Shown: positions 9,115-17,995, counted from the stretch's first letter. The stretch: DNA of 64,000 nt from an uncultured Azospirillum sp. (GCA_900542055.1 UQMA01000003.1:1-64000); one strand, 5' to 3'. A program made the numbers and translations. The notes: generated from the sequence alone by a model not told the origin.

Positions 9115-9654
9115 TTATATATCCGTTTCTTTTACGGGCTTACAGCCGCAATAGCGCTGGTTATACAGTTTCAACTCTTTAACCAACTGCAAACGGCGGT
9201 CTTGCATTCCGCCTTTACGCGCCTCAATTTCCAAATAAGGCATATTTGTTGCTTGTGCCGCTCTTTGAGCCGCTCTATTTACCTGATTCAAATCTTTCCA
9301 GCGTGACGCTCCCAAAACCGAAGCCACCGCATCAAAATTGTTTTCTTTGGCATATTCCATCACACGTTTTAGCCGCATTTCAAAACATATATCACAACGC
9401 CTGCCCCGTTCAGGTTCATTTTCCAATCCTTTGGTCAATGCACACCAACGTTCGTTGTCATACTCCAACGCAATAAAAGGAACATTATACTTTTGGCACA
9501 AACGTAAGTTTTCATCACGGCGCTTTTCATATTCAGCGTAAGGACGAATGTTCGGATTATAAAAAACGACTGCAAAATCGGCCTTATCTTGCGCCATTTT
9601 TTCAATTACAGCACAAGAACAAGGTGCACAGCATGACAATAACAAAAATTTCAT
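9115..9654 (-). CDS. queH: Epoxyqueuosine reductase QueH
   Basis: Catalyses the last step of queuosine synthesis in tRNA, reducing epoxyqueuosine to queuosine; it replaces QueG in many bacteria. The 179-residue protein shows the QueH signature cysteines: the CCAPCS motif near the N-terminus, CDIC near the middle and YCGC close to the C-terminus, which hold the iron-sulfur cluster and second metal. The start MKFLLLSCCAPCS is chosen because CGGAG lies 9 bases upstream; a start 5 codons earlier has no such site. It stands alone in its transcription unit, with the SUKH gene terminator upstream. Confidence 0.93.
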   Translation of the reverse strand: MKFLLLSCCAPCSCAVIEKMAQDKADFAVVFYNPNIRPYAEYEKRRDENLRLCQKYNVPFIALEYDNERWCALTKGLENEPERGRRCDICFEMRLKRVMEYAKENNFDAVASVLGASRWKDLNQVNRAAQRAAQATNMPYLEIEARKGGMQDRRLQLVKELKLYNQRYCGCKPVKETDI

Positions 9655-9741
9655 ATTTAATCTCCGCACCTACAATAACAAGAAACAAAGATAAAAACAA
9701 CCCTCGAAAAGCGGCTATAATAAAATTGAAAGTTTTAAAAT

Positions 9742-9780
9742 AAAAAAAAAGCAGGAAGGTTTTTTCCTTACTGCTTTTTT
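9742..9780 (-). terminator. Rho-independent terminator after the SUKH gene
   Basis: AGCAG/CTGCT and AAGG/CCTT stems separated by one G.A mismatch, six-base T loop, with A runs and T runs on both flanks. It ends the transcript of the nuclease/immunity-like cassette. Confidence 0.75.
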
Positions 9781-9789
9781 ATAGATAAT

Positions 9790-10212
9790 CTAAACCCCAA
9801 ACAGATAAGCAAGAGCCTCTGCAAGGTCTGGAAAAACTGCAACTGAAGAACCGCTGAAGCGATCCTGAAGTTCATAGCGCTGCTCTGCCGGCAAATAAAC
9901 TAAAGTGTCAAACTCTGTTTCGCCCAAAACAATCTGTTCGGAAGAAGCTTTTTCTTTGTTTGCCTTAACAACATCGGTAAAATACCCAGGCTGTCCTTTC
10001 ACATTCAAAGCATAGAGCTCTGCACTGTCGCTGCAAATGCCATTGAGCTGTTGTGCCAAAGTATAAAACTCATCAGGAAGAACCAGTTTTTTGGCAATCT
10101 TCTTGCGAATGTAGTTCAACACACCGGCATCAACAACAACACCGCAGGTAATACCTTCTTTGCGTTTAATTTGTTCAACAACTGCGCGCAAATCTTTTGT
10201 TTTTGTATTCAT
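9790..10212 (-). CDS. SUKH/YrhA-like putative immunity protein (copy 2)
   Basis: The 140-residue protein has the layout of the SMI1/KNR4 (SUKH) superfamily, YrhA branch: LPDEFYTLAQQLNGI near the middle, then AELYALN, then VLGETEFDTLVYL and a helical C-terminus. SUKH proteins often protect the producer against nuclease toxins. It is clearly related to the neighbour at 10298 (same LPDE.., NG, LGET.FD order), pointing to duplication. No good ribosome-binding site is visible, and a strong hairpin lies in the 85 bases between the two copies, so its expression may differ from the first copy. Confidence 0.6.
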   Translation of the reverse strand: MNTKTKDLRAVVEQIKRKEGITCGVVVDAGVLNYIRKKIAKKLVLPDEFYTLAQQLNGICSDSAELYALNVKGQPGYFTDVVKANKEKASSEQIVLGETEFDTLVYLPAEQRYELQDRFSGSSVAVFPDLAEALAYLFGV

Positions 10213-10225
10213 AAAGGAAATAATT

Positions 10226-10263
10226 AATGATTAATAATCGTTTTGTAGCGATATTATTAATCA
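10226..10263. other. Intergenic hairpin between the two SUKH genes
   Basis: The arms ATGATTAATAAT-CG and CG-AT-ATTATTAATCAT pair over 12+2 bases with a two-base bulge and an eight-base loop. On the plus strand it is followed by a T-rich run, but no plus-strand gene ends here. On the minus strand it would sit in the leader of the second SUKH gene and could lower or protect its message. Confidence 0.6.
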
Positions 10264-10297
10264 TTTTTATTTTTATGTCAAGCTTTTTGTCAAAAAA

Positions 10298-10711
10298 TTA
10301 CAAAAACATATATTCAATCGGCTGTAATATTGTATCAAACGAGGCAACAGCTGCGTCTTTTGCTTTATCACGCAATTGATATTGCTGGATTTGACAATCA
10401 TAAATCAAATAGTCAAAATCCGTTTCGCCCAAAACGCAGACCGTTTCATAATCATCACGGTCAAGAGCCTCATTCATTCGGATAACATCTCTAAAATTAC
10501 GATTATCTCCCAAAGGCATAACCGCATAAATTTCAGCTTTATCGCTTTTCAAACCATTGGCATATTTTACCATCGAAAAATATTCATCCGGCAAAACAGC
10601 CATTCCTTCAGCCTGCAAATATTTTCTGGCATCAATGTTATGATATACATTAACGCGCCCTCCGGTCACAACTTCACCGGATTTTTGCAGCTTTTCGATT
10701 AAATCTTTCAC
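10298..10711 (-). CDS. SUKH/YrhA-like putative immunity protein (copy 1)
   Basis: The 137-residue protein has LPDEYFSMVKYANGL, AEIYAVMP and VCVLGETDFDYLIYD in the order typical of the YrhA/SUKH fold. Its start overlaps the stop of the HNH protein by four bases (ATGA), so the two are translationally coupled, as expected for a toxin followed by its immunity protein. No enzyme motif or signal peptide is present; a cytoplasmic binding role is inferred from the family. Confidence 0.65.
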   Translation of the reverse strand: MKDLIEKLQKSGEVVTGGRVNVYHNIDARKYLQAEGMAVLPDEYFSMVKYANGLKSDKAEIYAVMPLGDNRNFRDVIRMNEALDRDDYETVCVLGETDFDYLIYDCQIQQYQLRDKAKDAAVASFDTILQPIEYMFL

Positions 10712-12111
10712 TGGTAACCTCCGCGGGCAATATCTGTGTACGTTAAGCGGTTTGAATAATCTTCGCGGCGCTGAGCAGTAAAACTGACTGTGCCGGCTTG
10801 CAAATAAACCGTTTTATCTTTTGTATCTTTTAAATTCGTCAAACGATAAACATTACCTTTGGTGTCGTGTGTATCTGCGGCATGCTCGAATTCTTTATGG
10901 TTTTTCTCATCAGGAAAATCGACAACAGCCGTAAAGTTTTCAGAATCATCAATTTTAATGGCATTTTTACCTAGTGCTGCAGCATCTTGAACATAAACTT
11001 TGTGATGGACTGAAAGTTTAGGAATAACACCGTCATATTTATTAACATCGAGAGTAACCGTTCCTTTGGTTTTAATTTGTGTCAGCAAATCTTTTATATA
11101 TTCAGAGCTGACGCCTCTTGTTTCCAACAGAGATTTCAGACTGTCCATCTTCTTTTTATCTTTGCCGAACTCGCGCCAAAATTTTATACGCGCGCCCTCA
11201 TCGCATTTATTATTTAAGCTCTTAAAAGAAACTTTCTGTAACTCTGACGGCGTTTTGCCATTATTTTTTTCTTTATAAAGAATGTGTCCCACATCTGAAA
11301 TAGTGAGATTTTCCACCACTTCCTGCGGAATCCGCTGATGCTTGACAGCTTGCTGCAAATCAGGAATAAGCTGTGACATATTTTGACTCAAAGACATAGC
11401 CTGCACTGCCGGATTTTTCGACCAATCATAATCAGCCGGTAATTTTCCGCTGCCGATAACATCTGTCAGCGCTTGATTATGCGGATCGGCAAATTTTACA
11501 TACTCGCGCGAATATCCTTCGCCGTTGTTGGTAGACAACAAGTTAGGCATAGTAAATTCGCCTTCAAAAGCCCCGCGGACCACCAACTGGACATTATTAT
11601 CCGTTTTCACTTCAGGAATTTTTTCAATTTTGCGGTCGTATGGCTGCAAAATTTTGTTATATACATCTCTTTTTTCTTCAGTAGGGTTCTTTTTGAAATC
11701 GTCAAGAATAACATCAAGAACACGGCGTTTCATTTTTTGGCAGGCTTTTTTCAAAGCGCCGGAACCATTTCGGCTGTCAAATTCTTTAATATTCATGCCT
11801 AATTTTTTATTTAGAAGATAACTGTAGCCTCTGGTTTCTTTAAAAAGTTTTTGACATAACTCATAGCTGCTTTGATCATCTTCATGATATGATAAAAGTT
11901 TATCCAGTATTTTAATATTTAAAATATCTGCGGACGAAAAAACATCAGAGCGGGAACTTTGGTTTTCACCTTCATTGGAACGAACAGGCTCCATACCGCG
12001 TATTTCACTGCCTCCGGCACGAACGGCAGTCGCGCTTATCCTTATTCTCTGGCGTTTTCTTTTAGGAGCTTCTCCATCAGATTTTTCATTGTTATAAACA
12101 TTTCCGGTCAT
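10708..12111 (-). CDS. Putative polymorphic-toxin-like protein with C-terminal HNH-like nuclease domain
   Basis: The 467-residue protein is unknown to me over most of its length. The N-terminus is basic and disordered (KRKRQRIRISATAVRAGG), the middle helical. Near the C-terminus, SVHHKVYVQDAAALG (His369-His370), SENF (Asn392) and NHKEFEH (His405, His410) follow the spacing of colicin-like HNH nucleases. It has no signal peptide, and no secretion system gene is nearby, so delivery is unexplained. It is the first gene of a cassette with two SUKH proteins, a pairing well known from polymorphic toxin loci. ATG 12111 is preferred to the upstream ATGs because GAGAGG lies 10 bases before it. Confidence 0.55.
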   Translation of the reverse strand: MTGNVYNNEKSDGEAPKRKRQRIRISATAVRAGGSEIRGMEPVRSNEGENQSSRSDVFSSADILNIKILDKLLSYHEDDQSSYELCQKLFKETRGYSYLLNKKLGMNIKEFDSRNGSGALKKACQKMKRRVLDVILDDFKKNPTEEKRDVYNKILQPYDRKIEKIPEVKTDNNVQLVVRGAFEGEFTMPNLLSTNNGEGYSREYVKFADPHNQALTDVIGSGKLPADYDWSKNPAVQAMSLSQNMSQLIPDLQQAVKHQRIPQEVVENLTISDVGHILYKEKNNGKTPSELQKVSFKSLNNKCDEGARIKFWREFGKDKKKMDSLKSLLETRGVSSEYIKDLLTQIKTKGTVTLDVNKYDGVIPKLSVHHKVYVQDAAALGKNAIKIDDSENFTAVVDFPDEKNHKEFEHAADTHDTKGNVYRLTNLKDTKDKTVYLQAGTVSFTAQRREDYSNRLTYTDIARGGYQ

Positions 12112-12135
12112 GTCAATCACACCTCTCATATTTTT

Positions 12136-12149
12136 GTCTAAAATTAGAC
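12136..12149. promoter_or_regulatory. Small perfect palindrome in the nuclease gene leader
   Basis: GTCTAA-AA-TTAGAC, six-base arms, 25 bases before the ATG of the HNH protein and close to where its transcript should begin. It could be an operator for an unidentified regulator; chance is also possible. Confidence 0.35.
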
Positions 12150-12251
12150 TAACACAGTTTATATGATAATACAATTACAAAAATTAAAATTTTCTTGATT
12201 ATAATATCGGAACAATACATAATTCGCCTAAAATAAACAGAAGGATAAATA

Positions 12252-13322
12252 ATGAGAGTATTAGTCGGATTAAGCGGCGGCGTTGATTCTGCCGCAACAG
12301 CATGGCTTATGAAACAAGCCGGACACGAAGTTATCGGCGCAACCATGTCTATTTGGGATAAAAACACCAATTTTCATGGCAACAGCAGCGCCGATTCCTG
12401 TTTTTCGCCGCACGAAGAACAAGATATTGAAGCCGCGCGCGCCATTTGCAAAAAACTTGACATACCTTACCATGTTTTTGACTGCTCTGAAGAATATAAA
12501 AAAATTGTCCTTCACAACTTCAAAACCGAATATATGAGCGGACGCACGCCCAATCCTTGTGTTTGGTGCAATGCCACCATCAAATTCGATGCTCTGCCCC
12601 GCACTGCCGCTGCTCAAGGTCTTGTTTTTGACAAATTTGCAACCGGACACTACGCCCGTTTGGAGTTTGATGAAAATTCCGGACGTTATCGCATAAGACG
12701 CGGCATTGATCCCAAAAAAGATCAGTCTTATTTTTTATACCGCCTGAAACAAGAGCAATTGGCGCGCATTTTGCTGCCGCTCGGAGGATATGCAAAAAAT
12801 GAAGTTCGCAATTTTGCCCGTATGGCAGGACTTGACGTTGCCGACAAGCCGGACAGTCAGGACTTTTATTCCGGTGACATTAACGATATTTTGCAAAACG
12901 AACCGCAAGTTGGAAATTTTGTAGATAAAAACGGAAAAATTTTAGGTCAGCATCAGGGATTTTGGCATTATACGGTCGGACAGCGCCGCGGTATGGGAAT
13001 TTCGGCAGAAAAACCATTGTATGTGGTTAGTATCAATCAGGAAAAAAACGAAGTGATTTTAGGTTTTGCCGATGATACCGTACAAAGCGAACTAACTTGC
13101 GCCAATCTGTCATGGCTTTCAATTTCCGGTATTACAGAACCTAGGCACGTGCTCGCCCGAATTCGCTCCAGCCAAAATCCGACACCGGCTTTGATAACTC
13201 CGCTTGAAAACAATGAATTAAAAGTGGAATTTGAAAATATGCAAAAAGCCGTCGCCCCCGGACAGTCTGTTGTGTTCTATGACAACGATATTGTTTTAGG
13301 CGGCGGAATTATAAAAAAATAA
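12252..13322 (+). CDS. mnmA: tRNA-specific 2-thiouridylase MnmA
   Basis: Adenylates and thiolates U34 of tRNA Glu, Gln and Lys, with sulfur supplied by a persulfide relay. The 356 residues show the PP-loop SGGVDS (8-13), the NPCVWCN motif (Cys106 equals the family cysteine before Asn), ATGHYAR and DQSYFLYRL. The usual DSxxIC segment reads DSQDFY (201-206), so the cysteine that normally carries the persulfide is tyrosine. Either this clade uses another cysteine such as Cys103, or activity differs. The start follows an AGAAGGA site. It converges on dsbD with one base between the stops. Confidence 0.9.
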   Translation: MRVLVGLSGGVDSAATAWLMKQAGHEVIGATMSIWDKNTNFHGNSSADSCFSPHEEQDIEAARAICKKLDIPYHVFDCSEEYKKIVLHNFKTEYMSGRTPNPCVWCNATIKFDALPRTAAAQGLVFDKFATGHYARLEFDENSGRYRIRRGIDPKKDQSYFLYRLKQEQLARILLPLGGYAKNEVRNFARMAGLDVADKPDSQDFYSGDINDILQNEPQVGNFVDKNGKILGQHQGFWHYTVGQRRGMGISAEKPLYVVSINQEKNEVILGFADDTVQSELTCANLSWLSISGITEPRHVLARIRSSQNPTPALITPLENNELKVEFENMQKAVAPGQSVVFYDNDIVLGGGIIKK

Positions 13323-13323
13323 A

Positions 13324-14805
13324 TCAGCGCATTTTTTCTTTAATTATATCCACTGTTAAAATTTGCGGTAAAATAACATAATTGCCTTTTCCTCCATAAT
13401 AGACATACATAGGCACACTGCTGCGCCCAAAAGCAGCAAGCGCCTCTGTTATGTTTTTATTTTGCATTGTCCAATCGGCTTTAAACAAATGTATTTTTTT
13501 CTCTTTGACAAGCTGAGCAAAACCGTCGCTGTTCAACACGACCTTTTCGTTGGCAAGACAAGTTAAACACCACTTAGCTGTAAAATCGACAAAAACTTTT
13601 TCCCCGCTTTCGACCAGCTGTTCTATTTTTTCACGATTATAGGGCTGCCAGTCAGCTTTGGAAGAACTTTCTAAACCAAATAAAATCCATAATAGCCACA
13701 AAGCCGTCATAAACATAGGCACAGCAAAAAAACGTTTAAGCCATAACATCCATTTTCCGGGGCGCGGTAAAACACGCTGCATAAATTTCGGAAAAAGCTC
13801 AGCCATAAAAAACGGCAAAGCATAACCAACCCCCAAGGCTACAAACACACCGTAAAATTCATATCCCGAAATATCGGAAGTAAGCGACCAGCCGACAGCC
13901 GCCCCCATAAAAGGAGCCGCGCAGGGACTTGCTATCAAAACCGCCAAAAGTCCCGTCAAAAAAGAGCCTGCCGGCATTTTTTTCCAAGCGAAATTAACTT
14001 TAAGCACATCCAAAAACATAAAAGCCAAAAGCAAAAAAACTATTGCCATAAATGCCACAAAATAAGGGGATTGGAGCTGAAATCCCCATCCCAGAGCCTG
14101 CCCTCTCGATTTTAGAAACTGTAAAATTGCCGACATAATGACAAAACATAAAACAACACCGGAAAAATAAGCCAGCGCATCGGCTCTTCTGCGAAAATTT
14201 TCTTTTTGCTGCATCAGACCTATAACTTTTAGGAACAACACGGGAAAAACACAAGGCATCAAATTGAGTATCAAACCTCCGGCAAAGGCCATCAATGCTG
14301 CTTTCAGCCACATCGGCAACGCAAAATCGTTTTGTTTCTGATTTTTTTCAACCGGAGAAAAATTTTTCTTTACAAAAGCTTCCGGTATTAATTCAAAATG
14401 CATTTTTTCAGGAACACACTCATTTCCGCAAGCCATCCAGAAAACATCCAAAGCCGGTGTCATTCCATGAGATTTTTCTAAAACAGCACGATATAGCCCT
14501 TCGGTTTTATACACATTAAGTCCGAACCCCTGATAAAGAATGTCCTCGCCTTCGCTCCATTCTTCTGAAACCAGCTTATAATTGCCCAAATCCCATTCAG
14601 CTTTTGCGGGCAAACCGAATTCCCCAGGTTGATGTGAATGAAAATACCATCCTTTTTTGGGCTTTATCTTCAATTCTATTGTTATGCTGTCATCAGAATC
14701 GTGAGCAAAAAATTCCGCAAAACCATGCTCGGTCTGTTGCCGCACGGCAGAGGCATCGGTTGCAAACAAACAAAGGCATAAAACAAAAAAGGCTATTTTT
14801 TTCAT
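13324..14805 (-). CDS. dsbD: DsbD-type thiol:disulfide interchange protein
   Basis: Moves electrons from cytoplasmic thioredoxin to periplasmic thiol proteins. The 493-residue protein has a signal peptide (FFVLCLCLFATDASA), an N-terminal periplasmic DsbD-alpha-like domain, eight or so membrane helices with the conserved LMPCVFP and ASPCAAPF cysteines, and a C-terminal thioredoxin domain with active site KWCLTC. The alpha domain cysteines may be those of WMACGNECVPE. It is shorter than E. coli DsbD (about 570), mainly in the N-terminal domain. It follows the CDP-alcohol phosphatidyltransferase gene by 2 bases, in one transcript. Confidence 0.88.
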   Translation of the reverse strand: MKKIAFFVLCLCLFATDASAVRQQTEHGFAEFFAHDSDDSITIELKIKPKKGWYFHSHQPGEFGLPAKAEWDLGNYKLVSEEWSEGEDILYQGFGLNVYKTEGLYRAVLEKSHGMTPALDVFWMACGNECVPEKMHFELIPEAFVKKNFSPVEKNQKQNDFALPMWLKAALMAFAGGLILNLMPCVFPVLFLKVIGLMQQKENFRRRADALAYFSGVVLCFVIMSAILQFLKSRGQALGWGFQLQSPYFVAFMAIVFLLLAFMFLDVLKVNFAWKKMPAGSFLTGLLAVLIASPCAAPFMGAAVGWSLTSDISGYEFYGVFVALGVGYALPFFMAELFPKFMQRVLPRPGKWMLWLKRFFAVPMFMTALWLLWILFGLESSSKADWQPYNREKIEQLVESGEKVFVDFTAKWCLTCLANEKVVLNSDGFAQLVKEKKIHLFKADWTMQNKNITEALAAFGRSSVPMYVYYGGKGNYVILPQILTVDIIKEKMR

Positions 14806-14807
14806 AT

Positions 14808-15575
14808 TTATTTTTTTACCATAATAACAAAATTATAATATGCGGCGACGACAACGCTGAAAGCTTTAATCAAAGATAATATGCCAAAAGCCACAGCCAT
14901 CGGAGCAAACCAATCGGGCATTAAGCACAATAAAACCATTACAACCAAAGTTTCGGATCCCTGAGCTATGCCTCCGAGATAAAAAGGAGAATTATCTAAA
15001 TTAAGTTTCTGTTCCGAATTAAGCTTGTAGGCTACGACCGAGTAAGCCAACATTGAGCAAGCCGCCGCGGCAAAACTAAACATCAAAAAGCAAGCGGCAA
15101 CGGCATTGTCTGTATTGCCGAGAGAAAATCCCCACAAAACACCTGCATAAAAAATATAGTCAAGAGTTGTATCCAAAAAAACACCAAAATTTGTTACTTT
15201 GGTGGCACGGGCTATTGCACCATCAATCCCGTCGCAGAATCTGTTCAGCAATATGGCGAACAAAGCCCAGCCATACATCTCCAATGCCAAAAAATTAACA
15301 GCAAAAAAGCCTATAAAAAATCCTGTCCAGCTGACCCAATTCGCTTTTATTCCGATTTTACTTAATTTTTCACCCCATACATTAAAAAAATTATAAAAGC
15401 GCCCGTAAGCCACGCGCCAGATTTTGTTACTGGCTTTCCAAAACGCCCACAGCGCGGCTATTGTTTTCACGCTCAATGCTTCTTTTGCTTTCTTCCAAAA
15501 TTCTAAGCATTTCGGCTTAAAATTTTGCCAAAACTTTATAATTTTTTGCTTGAGAATTTGTAAATATTCTTTCAT
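14808..15575 (-). CDS. CDP-alcohol phosphatidyltransferase family membrane protein
   Basis: Transfers a phosphatidyl or similar group from a CDP-activated lipid to an alcohol in phospholipid synthesis. The 255-residue protein has an unusual basic, helical N-terminal 60 residues, then the catalytic motif DGxxAR-x8-GxxxD-xxxD, seen as DGAIARATKVTNFGVFLDTT with the last Asp two residues later. About six membrane helices follow. The alcohol cannot be told from sequence; phosphatidylglycerophosphate and phosphatidylserine synthases are the closest known types. It is the first gene of a two-gene operon with dsbD. Confidence 0.85.
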   Translation of the reverse strand: MKEYLQILKQKIIKFWQNFKPKCLEFWKKAKEALSVKTIAALWAFWKASNKIWRVAYGRFYNFFNVWGEKLSKIGIKANWVSWTGFFIGFFAVNFLALEMYGWALFAILLNRFCDGIDGAIARATKVTNFGVFLDTTLDYIFYAGVLWGFSLGNTDNAVAACFLMFSFAAAACSMLAYSVVAYKLNSEQKLNLDNSPFYLGGIAQGSETLVVMVLLCLMPDWFAPMAVAFGILSLIKAFSVVVAAYYNFVIMVKK

Positions 15576-15663
15576 AATGTGTTGCCTTTCAATAAATGAC
15601 TGCTATTAATATATATAGTTTCTAAAAATAAAATAATTACTAATTTTTAACGGTGCAATTATA

Positions 15664-16683
15664 ATGCGTATATTAAAATATTTTTCCATATTTTTGTTTT
15701 TGGCTGCAATTGTTTGGTATTTGTCAGGATACAAAAAAAGCTATCAACTCTTAACCGGCGAAACTTTTGGAACTTATTATACCATAAAAGTTCGTTCAAC
15801 AAAAGAAAACAATCTGCTGCAAAAAATAGTTAAACAGAAATTTTCCGACATCAACTCGGAAATGTCAGTTTTTGATATGAACTCTGAAATATCGGAAATC
15901 AACCGTATCCCAGCCGGACAATGGATAGCTTTATCAGCCGATATGAGCGCATTATTAAAAAATGCGTATCAAATTTATCAAATGAGCGGCGGCGCTTTTG
16001 ATCCGACAACAGGACGCCTGATTGATTTATGGGGATTCGGCACAACAGGAAACATTCAAAAAATACCTGATGATGCCGAAATTAAAAAAACTTTAGCCAC
16101 AACCGGATTTGATAAAATTCAATTCAGTGCTGATTTTTCCCGTTTACGCAAAAAATACGCCGAAACAACCTTGAATTTATCAGCAATTGCAAAAGGTTAT
16201 GCCGTTGACAGAACCGCTTCTTTATTGAAAGCGGAAAGATATAAAAATTTCATTGTTGAAATTGGAGGCGAAGTATATGCTTTCGGCACCAGAAATGAAA
16301 ACGCAAAAGGTTGGAATATTGGTATTGCCGATCCATCTGGCGAAGATGGGGCAAATCTAGCCGTAGTCACCTTAAAAAATTATGCGGTAGCCACTTCCGG
16401 CGATTACAATAATTTCTTTTACATCAACGACAAGAAATATTCGCATACCATAAATCCCAAAACTGGCTATCCAGTTGAAAACAATTTGATTTCGGTTACG
16501 GTTTTCAATAAAAGCTGCATGACTGCCGACGGATTGGCAACAGCAATTATGTCTATGGGAGAAAGCAAAGCCGCCAACTTTATCAGCAGTAACAAACTGG
16601 CTGTTATTATGTTTGTTAAAGATGAAAACGGAAGCATTTCACCGATAATTTCAGACGCAGCGCAAAAATTTTTAAAACAATGA
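15664..16683 (+). CDS. apbE: FAD:protein FMN transferase ApbE
   Basis: Attaches FMN covalently through a phosphoester bond to threonine in RnfG and RnfD. The 339-residue protein has one N-terminal membrane anchor (no lipobox), then ETFGTYYTI, GGAFDPTTGRLIDLWGFG, NLSAIAKGYAVD, IEIGGEVYAFG-like VEIGGEVYAFG and the C-terminal SHTINPKTGYP and MTADGLATAIMSMG blocks that bind FAD and metal. It opens the operon apbE-rseC-rnfBCDGEA, and its stop overlaps the next start by four bases, so its substrates are encoded downstream. Confidence 0.93.
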   Translation: MRILKYFSIFLFLAAIVWYLSGYKKSYQLLTGETFGTYYTIKVRSTKENNLLQKIVKQKFSDINSEMSVFDMNSEISEINRIPAGQWIALSADMSALLKNAYQIYQMSGGAFDPTTGRLIDLWGFGTTGNIQKIPDDAEIKKTLATTGFDKIQFSADFSRLRKKYAETTLNLSAIAKGYAVDRTASLLKAERYKNFIVEIGGEVYAFGTRNENAKGWNIGIADPSGEDGANLAVVTLKNYAVATSGDYNNFFYINDKKYSHTINPKTGYPVENNLISVTVFNKSCMTADGLATAIMSMGESKAANFISSNKLAVIMFVKDENGSISPIISDAAQKFLKQ

Positions 16684-17108
16684 CAGAAATAGCGCATCCG
16701 GCAACGGTTATCGCCGTTGAAACAACAAAAATAACTCTGCAGCTGACCTCTGAAAACCATTGTCATAACTGTGCTTTGCAAAACGTCTGCAGTTCGGGCG
16801 AAACATCTGAACGCACAATAACATTAAACGATAAAAAAGCAGCAAAAAATTTTTATATCGGACAGAATGTTGAAGTTATACTAAGTTCAAAACAAATAAC
16901 CCAAGCCGCCGTTTACGGATATATACTTCCTTTGCTGCTGGTTTTGTTTTTTTTATTTGTACCGTATTTTTTGACACACAACGAAACTCTTGCGGCGCTT
17001 TTGTCTTTAGCAGTTATTCCGGTTTATTATTCCCTGCTCTGGCTGTTTCGTAAAAAAATAAAAAAAACATTGCAAATAAGCATAAGACAAACAAAAAAAA
17101 CTCTTTAA
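16680..17108 (+). CDS. rseC: RseC/MucC-family membrane protein
   Basis: RseC proteins accompany Rnf/Rsx complexes and in E. coli are linked to reduction of SoxR and to sigmaE control. The 142-residue protein starts with a small beta domain bearing CHNCALQNVC (four-cysteine motif of the family), followed by two membrane helices (VYGYILPLLLVLFFLFVPYF and the LAALLSLAVIPVYYSLLWLF region) and a basic tail. It is translationally coupled to apbE and lies 53 bases before rnfB. Confidence 0.88.
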   Translation: MTEIAHPATVIAVETTKITLQLTSENHCHNCALQNVCSSGETSERTITLNDKKAAKNFYIGQNVEVILSSKQITQAAVYGYILPLLLVLFFLFVPYFLTHNETLAALLSLAVIPVYYSLLWLFRKKIKKTLQISIRQTKKTL

Positions 17109-17161
17109 ATAGCAATAAAATATGTTACTTTAACTTTATCATTTTTATTTAATCGGGAAAA

Positions 17162-17995
17162 ATGCCGGATATGATATTTTATAATATTTTTATTTTGTCA
17201 GCTCTGGCAACAGTGGCTGCAATCGTTTTATATTTTACTGCCAAAAAATTTCAGGTTGAAGAAAACCCTTTGGTTGAAGAAATAGCTTTACTGCTTCCGC
17301 AAGCCAATTGCGGAGCCTGCGGAAGCGCCGGCTGCCACGCTTTTGCGCAACGATGCGCCGCAGCTTCTTCACAAGAAGAATTCCGCAAACTCTACTGTCC
17401 GGTCGGAGGGCAAAAAGTTATGGCTGCAATTGCCGCAAAAAAAGGCTATACCGTTGCCGAACATGAACCCAGCGCGGCTGTTTTGCTTTGTAACGGCAGT
17501 TGCGAAAAAGCTCCGGACAAAGTGCAATATATCGGTTTACACAGTTGCAGTTTGGCTTCGCGCGCTTTTGTCGGAAATACAGGCTGTCCTAACGGTTGTC
17601 TGAGGCTCGGCGATTGTGTTAGAAATTGCCCATTCGGCGCAATAGAAATAAACACGCAAACCGGACTTCCTTTTGTAAACCCTGATAAATGCACATCTTG
17701 CGGAACCTGCGTGCGTGTATGTCCGCGCGGATTATTTGAAATCAGACCATTGGGGAAAAATGGTGTAAGAGTTTATGTGGCTTGCAAAAACACGCAAAAA
17801 GGTGCCGTTGCGCGTAAAAACTGTCAAGCTGCTTGTATCGGCTGTATGAAATGCGCAAAAATTTGCCCTGATATAAAAGTTGAAAACAATCTGTCGTATA
17901 TCCCGATTAACGTATCCGCCGAACGTTACGGAGCCGAACTATCTGCGGCTTGTCCGACCGGAGCCATTGTTTACACAGGAGATAAGCATGAGTAA
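17162..17995 (+). CDS. rnfB: Rnf complex subunit RnfB (ferredoxin-like)
   Basis: Entry point for electrons in the Rnf ion-translocating ferredoxin:NAD oxidoreductase. The 277-residue protein has one N-terminal helix, the PQANCGACGSAGCHAFA cluster motif of the 4Fe-4S domain, and several further CxxCxxC motifs (NPDKCTSCGTCVRVCP; CIGCMKCAKICP). The stop overlaps the rnfC start by 8 bases. The ion pumped (Na+ or H+) cannot be told from this. Confidence 0.95.
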   Translation: MPDMIFYNIFILSALATVAAIVLYFTAKKFQVEENPLVEEIALLLPQANCGACGSAGCHAFAQRCAAASSQEEFRKLYCPVGGQKVMAAIAAKKGYTVAEHEPSAAVLLCNGSCEKAPDKVQYIGLHSCSLASRAFVGNTGCPNGCLRLGDCVRNCPFGAIEINTQTGLPFVNPDKCTSCGTCVRVCPRGLFEIRPLGKNGVRVYVACKNTQKGAVARKNCQAACIGCMKCAKICPDIKVENNLSYIPINVSAERYGAELSAACPTGAIVYTGDKHE

